The notes beneath the pieces were generated by a model. The model made no database searches and was not told the origin of the DNA. It saw only the letters and a program-made list of their open reading frames with translations. A DNA stretch of 64,000 bases from Desulfitobacterium dehalogenans ATCC 51507 (lineage in GTDB: Bacteria; Bacillota; Desulfitobacteriia; Desulfitobacteriales; Desulfitobacteriaceae), in the NCBI RefSeq assembly GCF_000243155.2, contig NC_018017.1, positions 2,666,001 through 2,730,000 of the forward strand, in the 5' to 3' direction. Made by a program: the position numbers and the translations under genes. Of this stretch, positions 30,673-40,088 are shown one piece after another (the stretch's first letter is position 1; every line of letters starts with the position of its first letter).

Positions 30673-32511
30673 CTATTTAGCATTTTTGTCAAAATAATTA
30701 CTTTGGATGATTAAATCAGAAAGGGTTAACCCCTTCACTGCATGGTCTTCAAGCTCCTTGCTGGTGCCGACAAAGGTTCCGTCAGCCAAAACAGCATAAT
30801 CCCTTTGGGTCGTCATAAGATTTCGACCTTGGGTAGTCTTGACATACTTCTCTTCTTCTATCCCCATCAAATAAGCAACCGTTGGCAAAATATCAATCTG
30901 CCCTCCTGTGGTTTCAATAACCTTAGGACCCAAGCCCTTTTTGTAGATAAGGAAAGGAACCTTAGGGTCGTTCTCCATCCACCAATCTTCCTGAGGCTGG
31001 ATGCCGGGGAGCTCATCGTTGTAATATTTATGAATCCCGCCATGATCACCATAAATGACAATCACTGTATTCTCTAAAAGCCCTTTCTGATCAAGAGATT
31101 CTATGAACATACCAATCTGCTTATCTGTGTAATGAATGCTTTGGAAATACCCTCCCAGTTTTGTCCGGTCAATCCGAGGATCGATTTCCAGTTCACGATA
31201 CTCCTTTGGCAGATCATAGGGGCCATGACTGGTCATGGTGATGATGAAATCATAGAAGGGCTGAGAAGACCGCTCAAGAATAGGAAGCATTTGTCGGAGA
31301 TAGCTGCTATCGCTTAATCCCAGACCAATTTTCTCATCCATAACAAAGTCTTTAATATCCAGTGTATTGGAGAAACCCATACCTATTAAGGCCTGAACCC
31401 AGTTCCAGTAGCCGGCATTATCGGGATGGCTGGCCTGGGTAGCGTATCCTTTTTCAGCAAGAAGCTTAGGCAGAGAATTATATTCGTTGAGGGGATATCT
31501 GAAGAAGGTACTCCCCCTTCTTACCGGATAGACGGAGGCATTGGCCAGGAGCTCAGCATCAGAAGTAGTTCCATTCCATACTTGTTCATAGAAATTAGGA
31601 AAATAGATGCTATCCTGCAAAAGCCGATTCAGAGTCGGAGTTATTTCTTGATTATTGTAGCTTTGATTGATGACGAAATTCTCCAGGGACTCTACCTGTA
31701 ACAGAATAAGATTTTGTCCCGCAAACAGTCCTTTATACTCATCGGAAGGTAAATCTTCCTGATTTTGCACATACCAGTTTTGGATCTCTTCCTCCTGTTC
31801 AGGAGTCAGCTCAATGATCTGATTTTCCTTAAAATAAACATAACCGTCATAGAAATGATAGCCGATAGGAGATAAATTTCTCATACTGTCTGTAGGAGCC
31901 CAGCATATCCGAAAAACAATATGATTTTGCCCATTCTCCACTTGGTCATAACGATAATGGGCTGAATAAATAAATCCCGTAGCCAATACCCAAATAAGAA
32001 GGAACCAAGGGATTTGCCGTCTAATGTCCTTTCCTGATTCTCTTCTCAAGACAAGCAATAAAAGAGCCAATATACAGTCGATGGCAAAAAGAGCATCGGG
32101 CAAATAAAGCAGAGATAGAATCGAACTGCCTAGGTCTTCAAGATTGGTTAATTGAGCGACAAGGTGAAAGGTAAGAAAATCACCATATCCCCGATAGTAT
32201 ACCAAATCAGCCAGTAATAAAAAGGCCAGGAGTGCACCAAAGGCCCAGGTTACCCAGAGACGGCTTCTTCCTTTAAAAAGCAAAGGAATGGAAAAGAATA
32301 AGAGAGTAAAACAGAAAGCAAGAGTGCTGGACAAGGCATAATTATTGATAAAGTAAAATTCCCATGAGTTGTTCCAGGATGTGGTCAATCCCATAAAGGC
32401 GATCACTTTAATATAGCCAATAATAAAGGATCCCCACCAAAAAGGATCCGGTATAAGATCAAATATTATGCGGAGGTTTCTCTTTACGGATTTATATTGT
32501 AGAACGGACAT
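30673..32511 (-). CDS. LTA synthase family sulfatase-fold enzyme
   Basis: Membrane phosphoglycerol (or phosphoethanolamine) transferase of 612 residues. Five N-terminal membrane helices (within residues 28-190) precede an extracytoplasmic sulfatase-like domain from about residue 250. Key residues: Glu in LLQVESLENF (metal), the nucleophile Thr in WNGTTSDAELLANAS, the HGPYD segment, and Asp-His in VIYGDHGG. These match LtaS/LtaS-like enzymes that polymerise glycerol phosphate from phosphatidylglycerol. It is monocistronic with its own terminator. Whether it is the main polymerase or an accessory (LtaP/YqgS-like) form cannot be told. Confidence 0.88.
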   Translation of the reverse strand: MSVLQYKSVKRNLRIIFDLIPDPFWWGSFIIGYIKVIAFMGLTTSWNNSWEFYFINNYALSSTLAFCFTLLFFSIPLLFKGRSRLWVTWAFGALLAFLLLADLVYYRGYGDFLTFHLVAQLTNLEDLGSSILSLLYLPDALFAIDCILALLLLVLRRESGKDIRRQIPWFLLIWVLATGFIYSAHYRYDQVENGQNHIVFRICWAPTDSMRNLSPIGYHFYDGYVYFKENQIIELTPEQEEEIQNWYVQNQEDLPSDEYKGLFAGQNLILLQVESLENFVINQSYNNQEITPTLNRLLQDSIYFPNFYEQVWNGTTSDAELLANASVYPVRRGSTFFRYPLNEYNSLPKLLAEKGYATQASHPDNAGYWNWVQALIGMGFSNTLDIKDFVMDEKIGLGLSDSSYLRQMLPILERSSQPFYDFIITMTSHGPYDLPKEYRELEIDPRIDRTKLGGYFQSIHYTDKQIGMFIESLDQKGLLENTVIVIYGDHGGIHKYYNDELPGIQPQEDWWMENDPKVPFLIYKKGLGPKVIETTGGQIDILPTVAYLMGIEEEKYVKTTQGRNLMTTQRDYAVLADGTFVGTSKELEDHAVKGLTLSDLIIQSNYFDKNAK

Positions 32512-32598
32512 TGTATCACCTATAGTTAAACTTCATTTATGAAAACAACAGCATTTATTGTAACACAATCCTCTCCAAGTGCCTAAACCTCATGAGAG

Positions 32599-33141
32599 TT
32601 AAAAATCCACTCTCTTTGTGATTATAAAACGATTAACATAGCCTTCCTCATCTAATTGGACAATTCCTTCCCCATTCTTGGCTTGAGTGCTTCCATCCTT
32701 TAATCTTTTCTCGATTTCTATAGTGTAAGAATATTGCGCACCTTGATCTTTGGTAATCTGAATGTCTCTTACATAGAATTGACATTCTTCTTCCCATGCC
32801 AGTTGGTCATATTTTATGATATACCTGGTTCTAAACAATTCCTGCAAAACATCCTCTGTGCAATACTTTTTAAACTTTGCGCTATAGGGTTTGAATAGTT
32901 CCGCAAAGTCCTCCGGGTCCATAGTCTGCATTCCTATTTGCCTTGGCATTGAGTTGCTTATTTCTTGCAAGTATCGGCTAAGCTTTTCCTTCAATTCCTG
33001 ATAATCTTCCGTATTGTCAACCTGATAAAGCTCCAGAAGGAATCCTTCAATCGTCTTTTCACCCACAGATTTATTCGATTGGCAACTGGGAATAAGGAGA
33101 AAAACAAAGAATAAAATGATGCATAATACTACCTTTTTCAT
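32599..33141 (-). CDS. Putative lipoprotein
   Basis: Protein of 180 residues from the ATG at 33141, behind AAAAGGAGGAAAGAAA. The signal peptide ends in lipobox LIPSC (Cys at residue 20). The mature part, with QVDNTEDYQELKEKLSRYLQEIS, FAELFKPYSAKFKKYCTEDVLQELF and the strands YSYTIEIEKRLKD / GIVQLDEEGYVNRFIITK, looks like an NTF2-like or DUF-type fold found in Firmicute lipoproteins. No specific function. It lies downstream of the HesB-like gene, with a terminator between. Confidence 0.65.
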   Translation of the reverse strand: MKKVVLCIILFFVFLLIPSCQSNKSVGEKTIEGFLLELYQVDNTEDYQELKEKLSRYLQEISNSMPRQIGMQTMDPEDFAELFKPYSAKFKKYCTEDVLQELFRTRYIIKYDQLAWEEECQFYVRDIQITKDQGAQYSYTIEIEKRLKDGSTQAKNGEGIVQLDEEGYVNRFIITKRVDF

Positions 33142-33174
33142 TTTCTTTCCTCCTTTTTCAAGGCGATTAAACAC

Positions 33175-33207
33175 AAAGAGAGCCCATAGAGAGCTCTCTT
33201 ATTCATG
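33175..33207 (-). terminator. Terminator of the HesB-like gene
   Basis: AAGAGAGC / GCTCTCTT hairpin (33178-33203) followed on the minus strand by TTGTGTTT. Confidence 0.6.
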
Positions 33208-33219
33208 TGGTTCAATTCC

Positions 33220-33558
33220 TTAGCAACTTCCGCCGCAGCCGCCACAACTGCTGCCGCAACCTTGTCCGCCAAAATCCTTCGCCAAACGGATCTCAAAACC
33301 ACTGCTTTCTTCAGTTTCTATAAAATCGATAAAGGCATCTTCAAGATATTCGGAAAGGGAGCTGGCTGTAATAACGGATACTCCATGCTCTTCGTCCAGA
33401 ACATCCATTTCTGTCTTAGCATCTTCCAAGGCCATCCCAAAACTTGGGCCACCACAACCAAATCCCGCCAGATAGAGACGAAGATAGCAATTCTCCTTAT
33501 TCTGTGCTTTTTGCACTTCCTTAACTTTCTGGGCTGCAAGTTCTGAAATTTTAACCAT
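33220..33558 (-). CDS. HesB/IscA-like protein with Cys-rich C-terminal tail
   Basis: Protein of 112 residues. The core follows the A-type Fe-S carrier/HesB fold: ISELAAQKVKEVQKAQNKE, YLRLYLAGFGCGGPSFGMALED, EHGVSVITASSLSEYL, FIDFIETEESSGFEIRLAKD. The single Cys in GFGCGG is the usual first ligand. The tail GQGCGSSCGGCGGSC holds four Cys, where canonical IscA has CGCG. It is of the HesB-like subgroup that includes selenoproteins in anaerobes; here the ligand codons are Cys. It probably binds an Fe-S cluster or metal. The start lies behind AAGGAGTTGGAAAA. Confidence 0.85.
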   Translation of the reverse strand: MVKISELAAQKVKEVQKAQNKENCYLRLYLAGFGCGGPSFGMALEDAKTEMDVLDEEHGVSVITASSLSEYLEDAFIDFIETEESSGFEIRLAKDFGGQGCGSSCGGCGGSC

Positions 33559-33740
33559 TTTTCCAACTCCTTATTTTGACCTAGCGATCATTGTTATTTT
33601 AACACTGCAAGCTGTGTACTCGTAGGTCCTGATTAGTTATCCTTTCCAACAAACTCCTTAAATCAGTTAATGTCATCTCTTATGTTTCAGGATAATTATA
33701 ACATTTCTAAGCAGTAAGGGAAAGGTTGCTTTTCGAATGT

Positions 33741-33778
33741 GCAAGAAAAACGAACTTCAGATGAGATCCATCTGAAGT
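33741..33778 (-). terminator. Terminator of guaB
   Basis: ACTTCAGATG (33754-33763) / CATCTGAAGT (33769-33778), followed on the minus strand by TCGTTTTTCTT. Confidence 0.8.
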
Positions 33779-33799
33779 ATCGTTGCCGGAGCGATTACC

Positions 33800-35311
33800 T
33801 TATTTCATATAATCCACCATATTATTATCCTTGAGAACCACATCGTGTGAACCGCCTTCTACAATGCTGGTTGCCGAAACCAGAGTAATTCTCGCTTTCT
33901 CTTGTAAATCAGGAATGGACAGAACACCGCAGTTGCACATGGTAGAGCGAACTTTATTTAAGGAGAGGGTCACGTTGTCCTTTAAACTTCCGGCATAAGG
34001 GACATAAGAATCGACACCTTCCTCAAAAGAAAGCTTTTTGTCTCCGCCCATGTCATAACGCTCCCAGTTTCTTGCCCGGTTAGAGCCTTCACCCCAGTAT
34101 TCTTTCATATAGTTACCATTGACGTTGACCTTATTGGTAGGGCTTTCATCAAAGCGAGCAAAATATCGTCCCAACATAATGAAGTCTGAACCCATGGCCA
34201 GAGCCAAAGTCATATGATAGTCATGGACAATCCCACCGTCGGAGCAGATCGGGACATAGATTCCTGTCTCTTCAAAATACTCATCCCGAGCTTTGGCCAC
34301 TTCAATTACGGCTGTGGCCTGTCCGCGACCAATTCCCTTTTGCTCCCGAGTAATACAAATAGAACCGCCGCCAATTCCTACTTTAACAAAATCAGCCCCA
34401 GCTTTGGCCAGGAATAGGAAGCCCTCCCGATCCACCACATTACCGGCACCCACTTTAACCTTATCACCGTAATGCTCACGGATCCAGTCTATGGTTATCT
34501 TCTGCCATTCTGTAAAACCTTCCGAGGAATCAATACACAAAACATCTGCTCCCGCATTGACCAAAGCGGGGATGCGCTCTGCATAATCCCGAGTATTGAT
34601 ACCGGCTCCTACCACATAACGTTTGGAAGTATCCAGAAGCTCATTCTCATTTTCTTTGTTGGAGTCATAGTCCTTGCGGAAAACCATGGTTTTCAAACGC
34701 TGGTCTTTATCGATGAGAGGCAAAGAGTTTAATTTATGCTCCCAGATAATATCATTGGCTTCCTTAAGTGTGGTCTTTTCGTCAGCGCAAATAAGGTCCT
34801 CGAATTTAGTCATAAATTCCGCGACTTTGGTATCGGTGGACATCCGGCTCACCCGATAATCACGGCTGGTTACAAGACCGGCTAATTTTCCATTCGCTGT
34901 GCCGTCATCGGTGACAGCAACCGTTGAATGGCCTGTTTTCTCTTTTAAAGCCAAAATATCTGCCAAAGTATCCTCCGGCTTCACATTGGAATCGCTAATG
35001 ACAAAGCCTGCCTTATGGTTTTTTACTTTGGCTACCATTTGGGCTTGGTTTTCTATAGTCTGGGAGCCATAAATAAAGGAGATTCCTCCCTCTTTGGCCA
35101 AGGCGATAGCCATTTTATCATCGGAGACGGATTGCATGATGGCCGAGACAAGGGGAATATTCATCATAATAGAGGATTGTTCCCCTTTTTTGAACTTAAC
35201 CACCGGTGTTTTCAAACTTACATTAGTAGGTATACAATCGGTAGAGGAATATCCTGGGACCAAGAGGTATTCTCCAAAAGTCCGTGAAGGTTCGTCAAAA
35301 AATAATGCCAT
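33800..35311 (-). CDS. guaB: IMP dehydrogenase
   Basis: Oxidises IMP to XMP with NAD+, the committed step of GTP synthesis. 503 residues from the ATG at 35311 (AGGAG eight bases upstream). The barrel carries [25 protein letters not shown], the tandem CBS pair inserted after about residue 90 ([24 protein letters not shown].. and [23 protein letters not shown]), [11 protein letters not shown], and [15 protein letters not shown] with the catalytic Cys. The C-terminal part has [34 protein letters not shown]. The subtype resembles the short-flap variant of clostridia and protists. It has its own terminator. Confidence 0.93.
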   Translation of the reverse strand: MALFFDEPSRTFGEYLLVPGYSSTDCIPTNVSLKTPVVKFKKGEQSSIMMNIPLVSAIMQSVSDDKMAIALAKEGGISFIYGSQTIENQAQMVAKVKNHKAGFVISDSNVKPEDTLADILALKEKTGHSTVAVTDDGTANGKLAGLVTSRDYRVSRMSTDTKVAEFMTKFEDLICADEKTTLKEANDIIWEHKLNSLPLIDKDQRLKTMVFRKDYDSNKENENELLDTSKRYVVGAGINTRDYAERIPALVNAGADVLCIDSSEGFTEWQKITIDWIREHYGDKVKVGAGNVVDREGFLFLAKAGADFVKVGIGGGSICITREQKGIGRGQATAVIEVAKARDEYFEETGIYVPICSDGGIVHDYHMTLALAMGSDFIMLGRYFARFDESPTNKVNVNGNYMKEYWGEGSNRARNWERYDMGGDKKLSFEEGVDSYVPYAGSLKDNVTLSLNKVRSTMCNCGVLSIPDLQEKARITLVSATSIVEGGSHDVVLKDNNMVDYMK

Positions 35312-35398
35312 TTCTATCACTCCTGATTTAAAAACTTTTATCTTTTATCTTATCATTATCACCCGGATAAAAACAAGTATTCTTTTCAAGAAATATAA

Positions 35399-35830
35399 TT
35401 ATTTCCGTAAGAATCTAAGCAGCGTCTCTTCAAAAACTTGGTCTTCAACCGGGCTTCGTTTGGCGGGACCTTTGGTTCTTCCTCCCGATCGGCGGTATTT
35501 AGCCTTCAGCTCCCTTTCCTCCAATAAATTAGCTATTAATTCAGGACGATATTCCTTACCGGCTGGACTAAGGGCTCTCCCCCCTTTGCCCAATACCATG
35601 GCTGCCAGGCCAATATCCTGAGTCACGATAATATCCCCTGCTTCACACAGGTTCATCACTTTAATATCCGTTTCCTGGGGAGAGTTCCCGACGATAATAT
35701 GATGATCCGAGGCAATCTCATGGTTAAAGCTGGCCACTGTCCACACGGGGATACCGTATTGACGGCCAATTTCAAGACAGATCTGAAGAACAGCTTTGGG
35801 GCAGGCATCACCATCAATAAGAATCTTCAT
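35399..35830 (-). CDS. YaiI/YqxD family (DUF188) protein
   Basis: Protein of 143 residues that starts [17 protein letters not shown] and contains the family's DGDACP motif, [18 protein letters not shown] and [20 protein letters not shown]188 proteins have a PIN-like nuclease fold and unknown activity. The start overlaps the stop of the HD-domain gene by four bases, so the pair is translationally coupled, and both follow queC in one likely operon. Confidence 0.9.
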   Translation of the reverse strand: MKILIDGDACPKAVLQICLEIGRQYGIPVWTVASFNHEIASDHHIIVGNSPQETDIKVMNLCEAGDIIVTQDIGLAAMVLGKGGRALSPAGKEYRPELIANLLEERELKAKYRRSGGRTKGPAKRSPVEDQVFEETLLRFLRK

Positions 35831-36420
35831 GGTTTGAGCATTCCTCTTTCAATGGATCTCTGAATTAATCTTTCGATATATTCATAGAGCTGAGGAACTT
35901 TTTCCTTGGCTATCTCAGTGCGCTTTAATACCTTTTCACTGGTGACTCCAGGTCTTTGCCAAGTTTGGCCCTCTGTATTGTAATTGAGCAGTAAGGGCTG
36001 AAAACGGTCCAAAGTCGCTGCAAAAGCCGCTTCCTTGGTCTCCATCTCTTCAAATTCCTCCCAGAGGCTCATCATCTTTTGGGCTTGATCCTCGGGCAGC
36101 ATATTAAACAGGCGGTCTGCAGCTTCCTGTTCCCGCTCCGCCTTATCTTCATACCCTTTCTCATCATAACAATAAGTATCTCCGGCATAAATCTCTACCA
36201 AGTCATGGATCAATACCATGCTGATCACTTTGGCTATATCTATGGTTTGATCCTCGGCGTATTCGGAAAGAATCATAGCCATCACCGCTAAATGCCAGGA
36301 ATGTTCTGCGTCATTCTCATAGCGCCTGCTGCTGATCGTAATACTCTGACGGGTGATATCCTTTAACGCATCGATGGCTACTATGAAATCAATCTGTTTT
36401 TCCATTCTTTCACTGATCAA
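35827..36420 (-). CDS. HD-domain nucleotidase (YfbR/HDDC2-like)
   Basis: Protein of 197 residues. The HD motif residues are spaced as in YfbR-type 5'-deoxynucleotidases: [21 protein letters not shown] (His ligands), [20 protein letters not shown] (His-Asp pair and the EIYAGD loop), and [19 protein letters not shown] (distal Asp). Such enzymes dephosphorylate dNMPs with a divalent metal. The stop overlaps the DUF188 start, and the start follows the queC stop by one base, so it is part of a queC operon. Confidence 0.87.
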   Translation of the reverse strand: MISERMEKQIDFIVAIDALKDITRQSITISSRRYENDAEHSWHLAVMAMILSEYAEDQTIDIAKVISMVLIHDLVEIYAGDTYCYDEKGYEDKAEREQEAADRLFNMLPEDQAQKMMSLWEEFEEMETKEAAFAATLDRFQPLLLNYNTEGQTWQRPGVTSEKVLKRTEIAKEKVPQLYEYIERLIQRSIERGMLKP

Positions 36421-36421
36421 T

Positions 36422-37090
36422 TCAATCCATCTCCTTATAGCTTATGGGATCCTTGATACCGGCTTCGGCAAATCCCTTGAGTCTCAGGGCGCAGCTGTCA
36501 CAGGTTCCACAGGCCTTTTCTCCACCGCGGTAACAACTTGTGGTACTATGCAAGGGAGCATCATTCTCTACGGCTAATTGGATGGTTTCAGCTTTGGAAA
36601 GATACATCAGCGGCGCTTTGATTGCAATGGTTTGACCGCTCACTCCCGCTTTCGTTCCAACATCCACAACCTTCTGGAAAGCCTGCAAAAACTCCGGACG
36701 GCAATCCGGATAGCCGCTGTAATCCACGGAGCTGATACCGATAAAGATGGCCTCTGCTCCTATAACCTCTCCATAACCTAAGGCATAGCTTAAGAAAAGA
36801 ATATTGCGGGCTGGAACGTAGGTCACGGGTATTTCTCCATCTTCTGCGTAATCCGGAACTTGAATGGCGGAATCTGTTAAAGCACTTCCTCCCACACTAT
36901 CAATCTTAATGATTCGATGCTCTTTGACCTTATAGTATTGGGCTACAGCTTTTGCCGCATCCAGTTCACGTTGATGCCTTTGTCCATAATCAAAGGATAA
37001 TGGATACAACTCATATCCGGCCTTATAGGCAACACTCATGCAGGTCGTGCTGTCCAGGCCCCCTGAGAGCAATACTACAGCTTTTTTCAT
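36422..37090 (-). CDS. queC: 7-cyano-7-deazaguanine synthase
   Basis: Converts 7-carboxy-7-deazaguanine to preQ0 with ATP and ammonia. 222 residues. The PP-loop motif LLSGGLDSTTC is at residues 7-17, PLSFDYGQRHQREL follows, and YVPARNILFLSYALG is present. The zinc site is the four-Cys cluster CYRGGEKACGTCDSC near residue 190. It starts behind AAGGAGCTAGTCT. The other preQ0 genes (queD, queE, folE) are not in the window. The neighbouring transporter-like gene supports a queuosine role. Confidence 0.95.
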   Translation of the reverse strand: MKKAVVLLSGGLDSTTCMSVAYKAGYELYPLSFDYGQRHQRELDAAKAVAQYYKVKEHRIIKIDSVGGSALTDSAIQVPDYAEDGEIPVTYVPARNILFLSYALGYGEVIGAEAIFIGISSVDYSGYPDCRPEFLQAFQKVVDVGTKAGVSGQTIAIKAPLMYLSKAETIQLAVENDAPLHSTTSCYRGGEKACGTCDSCALRLKGFAEAGIKDPISYKEMD

Positions 37091-37118
37091 AGACTAGCTC
37101 CTTATCTTCTTTTCAAAA

Positions 37119-37631
37119 TCAAGTGGGCTTTAAACTATCATTCAGTTTTGATCTGTCCTTTCGGAAAAGAATCAGGGACCAGAGATAACCACCGAAAACC
37201 TTGGCAAAGAATTGTCCAAAGACAGCGTAGGGAATAAAAGCCCCAAAGGCCAAAGTCGGAAAAGCAATAGAATCTACCGCAGCGGAGGCAATATTAGAAC
37301 TGTTGACCTTGACAAAACGGGGATGTTTCCTTAAAGCCTGATAAACGGCAGTATCCGTAATTCCGGTAAGCAAAAAGGCGATAAAAGAAGCTATAGCGAT
37401 TGGCCCGGCATTGCGATTGATAAACCAGGACAATAAAGCGCCCGTTCCTACAAGCAAGAACATCTTCGGCCATAAATGTTTGCGGCTCCATTGCTCATGA
37501 AGTTTATCCCGGGCCACCAAGTCAAAAGCAATGAGTAAAAATGCATTAATCGGTGTTGAAATAGGTCCAAAATAAGTTACCGATAAATTAGCTGCGACAT
37601 TGGCTGCCAAATAGGCTAATACAATGAGCAT
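37119..37631 (-). CDS. Queuosine precursor transporter-like (VUT/YhhQ family) membrane protein
   Basis: Protein of 170 residues from the ATG at 37631 behind GGGGGAGTGGGAATC. Five or six membrane segments; characteristic pieces are LAANVAANLSVTYFGPISTPINAFLLIAFDLVARDKLHE, LLSWFINRNAGPIAIASFIAFLLTGITDTAVYQ and SAAVDSIAFPTLAFG. The VUT/YhhQ family imports preQ0/preQ1-type precursors. It ends 28 bases before queC and is likely cotranscribed, which supports the assignment. Confidence 0.8.
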   Translation of the reverse strand: MLIVLAYLAANVAANLSVTYFGPISTPINAFLLIAFDLVARDKLHEQWSRKHLWPKMFLLVGTGALLSWFINRNAGPIAIASFIAFLLTGITDTAVYQALRKHPRFVKVNSSNIASAAVDSIAFPTLAFGAFIPYAVFGQFFAKVFGGYLWSLILFRKDRSKLNDSLKPT

Positions 37632-37700
37632 GATTCCCACTCCCCCGTTTCCTATCAAATTATTATAAACCCTCTGTCAATCCATGAGCAATATGAAGGG

Positions 37701-37853
37701 CTATTTATCAAAAAGCCCTCCTTTTTTATAACTTTTAATACCGCCACGAGCTTGGCCCAGCTTAGCTGCTGCCTTATTCGGCCCACCTTGTTGAGCACTT
37801 TTTTTCTTCTTCTCTTCAATTAATTTTTTCATTAACTCTATATTCTTATCCAT
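37701..37853 (-). CDS. Small basic protein (50 aa)
   Basis: A short gene with a strong site, CGGAGGTATATCTTAA, before the ATG at 37853, ending at a TAG at 37701. It encodes MDKNIELMKKLIEEKKKK, then SAQQGGPNKAAAKLGQARGG and IKSYKKGGLFDK: a charged helix followed by a Gly/Ala/Lys-rich basic tail that could bind RNA or DNA. It lies between the transporter gene and the ABC-F gene. The 3' end overlaps a hairpin (AAGGGCT..AGCCCT, 37696-37725). Family unknown to me. Confidence 0.65.
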   Translation of the reverse strand: MDKNIELMKKLIEEKKKKSAQQGGPNKAAAKLGQARGGIKSYKKGGLFDK

Positions 37854-37887
37854 TTAAGATATACCTCCGTTTTTTTACTTATTACTC

Positions 37888-39849
37888 TTAGCGGGATTTA
37901 CGACCTGCGATCTCTTCAGCCAGCTCACTGAGGTAGGTCCAGCGCTCCAAAGATTCTTCCAGCGCCCTCTCTAAATCTTCCTTTGTTTTCATCAGCTCGT
38001 TCAATTTTCCGTAATTACTTCCCGCTTCCACCATATCCTGGTTCACTCGTTCCAATTGCCCCTCAAGGTCGGCAATCCTGTCTTCTATCTGTTCATACTC
38101 CCTTTGCTCTTTATAACTCATTTTCAGCGGACGTTCTTTTGGCTTTGCCTGATCCCCGGTATTCCCAGCCTCCTCTGGCTTCGAGGTTTGGCTATGGACC
38201 TTCTGCCCTTTGGCGAGAGTATCTTTTGCGAACTGATCCTCCAGAATCCGTCGATCCAATTGTTCCCGGTAATCCGTATAATTCCCTATGGTGGAATGTA
38301 TTCTCCCTTGACCCTCAAAGGCCAGGATCTGATCCACCACCCTATCCAGGAAAAAGCGATCATGGGATACTGTGATCACGACTCCGGGGAAATTTTCCAG
38401 ATAGTCTTCAAGAATACTAAGGGTATGAATATCCAGGTCATTGGTCGGCTCATCCAGCAAAAGGACATTAGGGGAGTCCATCAGAACCTGAAGCAGATAA
38501 AGCCGTCGTTTCTCTCCTCCGGAGAGTTTTTCAACAGGAGTCCATTGCTGTGCAGGAGTGAAAAGAAAGCGTTCCAGCATTTGGGATGCTGTCAGGACCC
38601 CTCCATCAGAAGTTGGAATCACTTCCGCCACGGATTTGATGACATCGATAACCTTGGTCTGAGGTTCGAACTCCCGGTATTCTTGAGCAAAGTACCCTAG
38701 CTTGACTGTGGGTCCCCATTCAATCTCCCCTTCATCGGCTTGAATCAGCCCGGCCAAAATATTTAATAGAGTGGATTTGCCGCTGCCGTTGGGGCCAATG
38801 ATTCCGATTCGGTCAAACTTAGCCAGGATGATGCTGAAATCATCGATGACCATCCCCCGACCAGGGTATGATTTACACAGATGAGAACACTGGATGACCT
38901 TTTTCCCTAACCGGGCTGCCCCTGCCGAGACTTCAACCTTCCCGGTCTTTTCCTCAGGCTTATCGGCTTGAAGCTGCTCGAATCGATCAATTCGTGCTTT
39001 TTGCTTTGTGGTGCGGGCTTGAGCACCCCGTCGAATCCAGGCCAATTCATTGCGCAGAATATTTTGCCGCTTTCTTTCTGAAGCCTCTTCCTGCTCATCC
39101 CGCTCCGCTTTCAATTCTAAGAAACGGCTGTAATTACCCGGATAGGAATATAGTTTTCCCCGATCCAGTTCAAAAATCCGATTCGCCACCCGATCGAGGA
39201 AATAGCGATCATGAGTGACCATCAAAAGAGCACCCTTAAGTTTATTCAAATAGTTTTCCAACCAATCCACCATTTCATTGTCGATATGATTGGTAGGTTC
39301 ATCAAGGATCAATACATTCGAAGGTTGAATCAGGGCGCCGGCCAAAGCCACCCGTTTACGCTGTCCCCCGGACAGGGTCCCTACGGGAATATCAAACTGA
39401 TTTATCCCCAGCTTGGTGAGAACTGCTTTAGCCTCGCTCTCAATCTGCCAGGCATTGTGGCTGTCCATCTTCTGCCCCAATTGGAGGAGGGCATTTTGAT
39501 AACTTTCCTTGCTGGGCTCTTGATTCAGCCGCTCCAAGGCCATTTCATAATCCCTAAGCAGCTTCATCAGGGGGGAATTCCCTTTAAAGACCTGCTGCAA
39601 TACCGTAGCCTCTTGATCAAAATCAGGCTCCTGAGGAAGATATTCCAGCTGCAACTCATTATTGGTTATGATCTGTCCTTGATCTGGTTGCTCCAAGCCG
39701 GCCAGAATCTTTAACAAGGTGGACTTCCCTGTTCCATTGACTCCGATAATGCCAATTTTCTGACCTTCCTCTATTCCTAAGGAAATATCCTTGAATAAAG
39801 GCTTAATTCCATAACTTTTCGTTAGAGATTCAGCAGTTAACAGATTCAT
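37888..39849 (-). CDS. ABC-F family ATPase (Uup-like)
   Basis: Duplicated ATPase of 653 residues without membrane segments; start ATG at 39849 behind AAGGGGAATCAAA. First domain: GVNGTGKST (Walker A), LSGGQRKRVALAGAL, NVLILDEPTNHID. Second domain: GPNGSGKST, LSGGEKRRLYLLQVL, NVLLLDEPTNDLD. The inter-domain linker is charged (ELKAERDEQEEASERKRQN..RRGAQARTTKQKARIDRFEQ). A C-terminal coiled coil (about 585-650, LKMSYKEQREYEQIEDRIADLE) is typical of Uup, which binds DNA/ribosomes. ABC-F proteins act on ribosomes; an antibiotic-resistance role is not implied. Confidence 0.9.
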   Translation of the reverse strand: MNLLTAESLTKSYGIKPLFKDISLGIEEGQKIGIIGVNGTGKSTLLKILAGLEQPDQGQIITNNELQLEYLPQEPDFDQEATVLQQVFKGNSPLMKLLRDYEMALERLNQEPSKESYQNALLQLGQKMDSHNAWQIESEAKAVLTKLGINQFDIPVGTLSGGQRKRVALAGALIQPSNVLILDEPTNHIDNEMVDWLENYLNKLKGALLMVTHDRYFLDRVANRIFELDRGKLYSYPGNYSRFLELKAERDEQEEASERKRQNILRNELAWIRRGAQARTTKQKARIDRFEQLQADKPEEKTGKVEVSAGAARLGKKVIQCSHLCKSYPGRGMVIDDFSIILAKFDRIGIIGPNGSGKSTLLNILAGLIQADEGEIEWGPTVKLGYFAQEYREFEPQTKVIDVIKSVAEVIPTSDGGVLTASQMLERFLFTPAQQWTPVEKLSGGEKRRLYLLQVLMDSPNVLLLDEPTNDLDIHTLSILEDYLENFPGVVITVSHDRFFLDRVVDQILAFEGQGRIHSTIGNYTDYREQLDRRILEDQFAKDTLAKGQKVHSQTSKPEEAGNTGDQAKPKERPLKMSYKEQREYEQIEDRIADLEGQLERVNQDMVEAGSNYGKLNELMKTKEDLERALEESLERWTYLSELAEEIAGRKSR

Positions 39850-40088
39850 TTTGATTCCCCTTATATCTCCATTAATATAAATAAAGCAACAGGTAAAGTC
39901 CATGTTTTATGCACACTAACCTTAAGTATATCATTTCTATGAGCTTCAGTGAACTGCAAATCAAAAAGCTGGAATTCACAGTTTGCTTGCCGTCCTAAAA
40001 TAATTTATAGTTAAAGATAGAACCATTAACCCAAAGACTAACCACTCTTATATTTGATGTTCCTATCAACGAATGAGGAGGCTTAATT

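Noticed and set aside
37675-37740. preQ1 riboswitch upstream of the queC/transporter genes
   Set aside because: The leader is short and lacks the preQ1-I or II core; the hairpin there overlaps the small gene's end.
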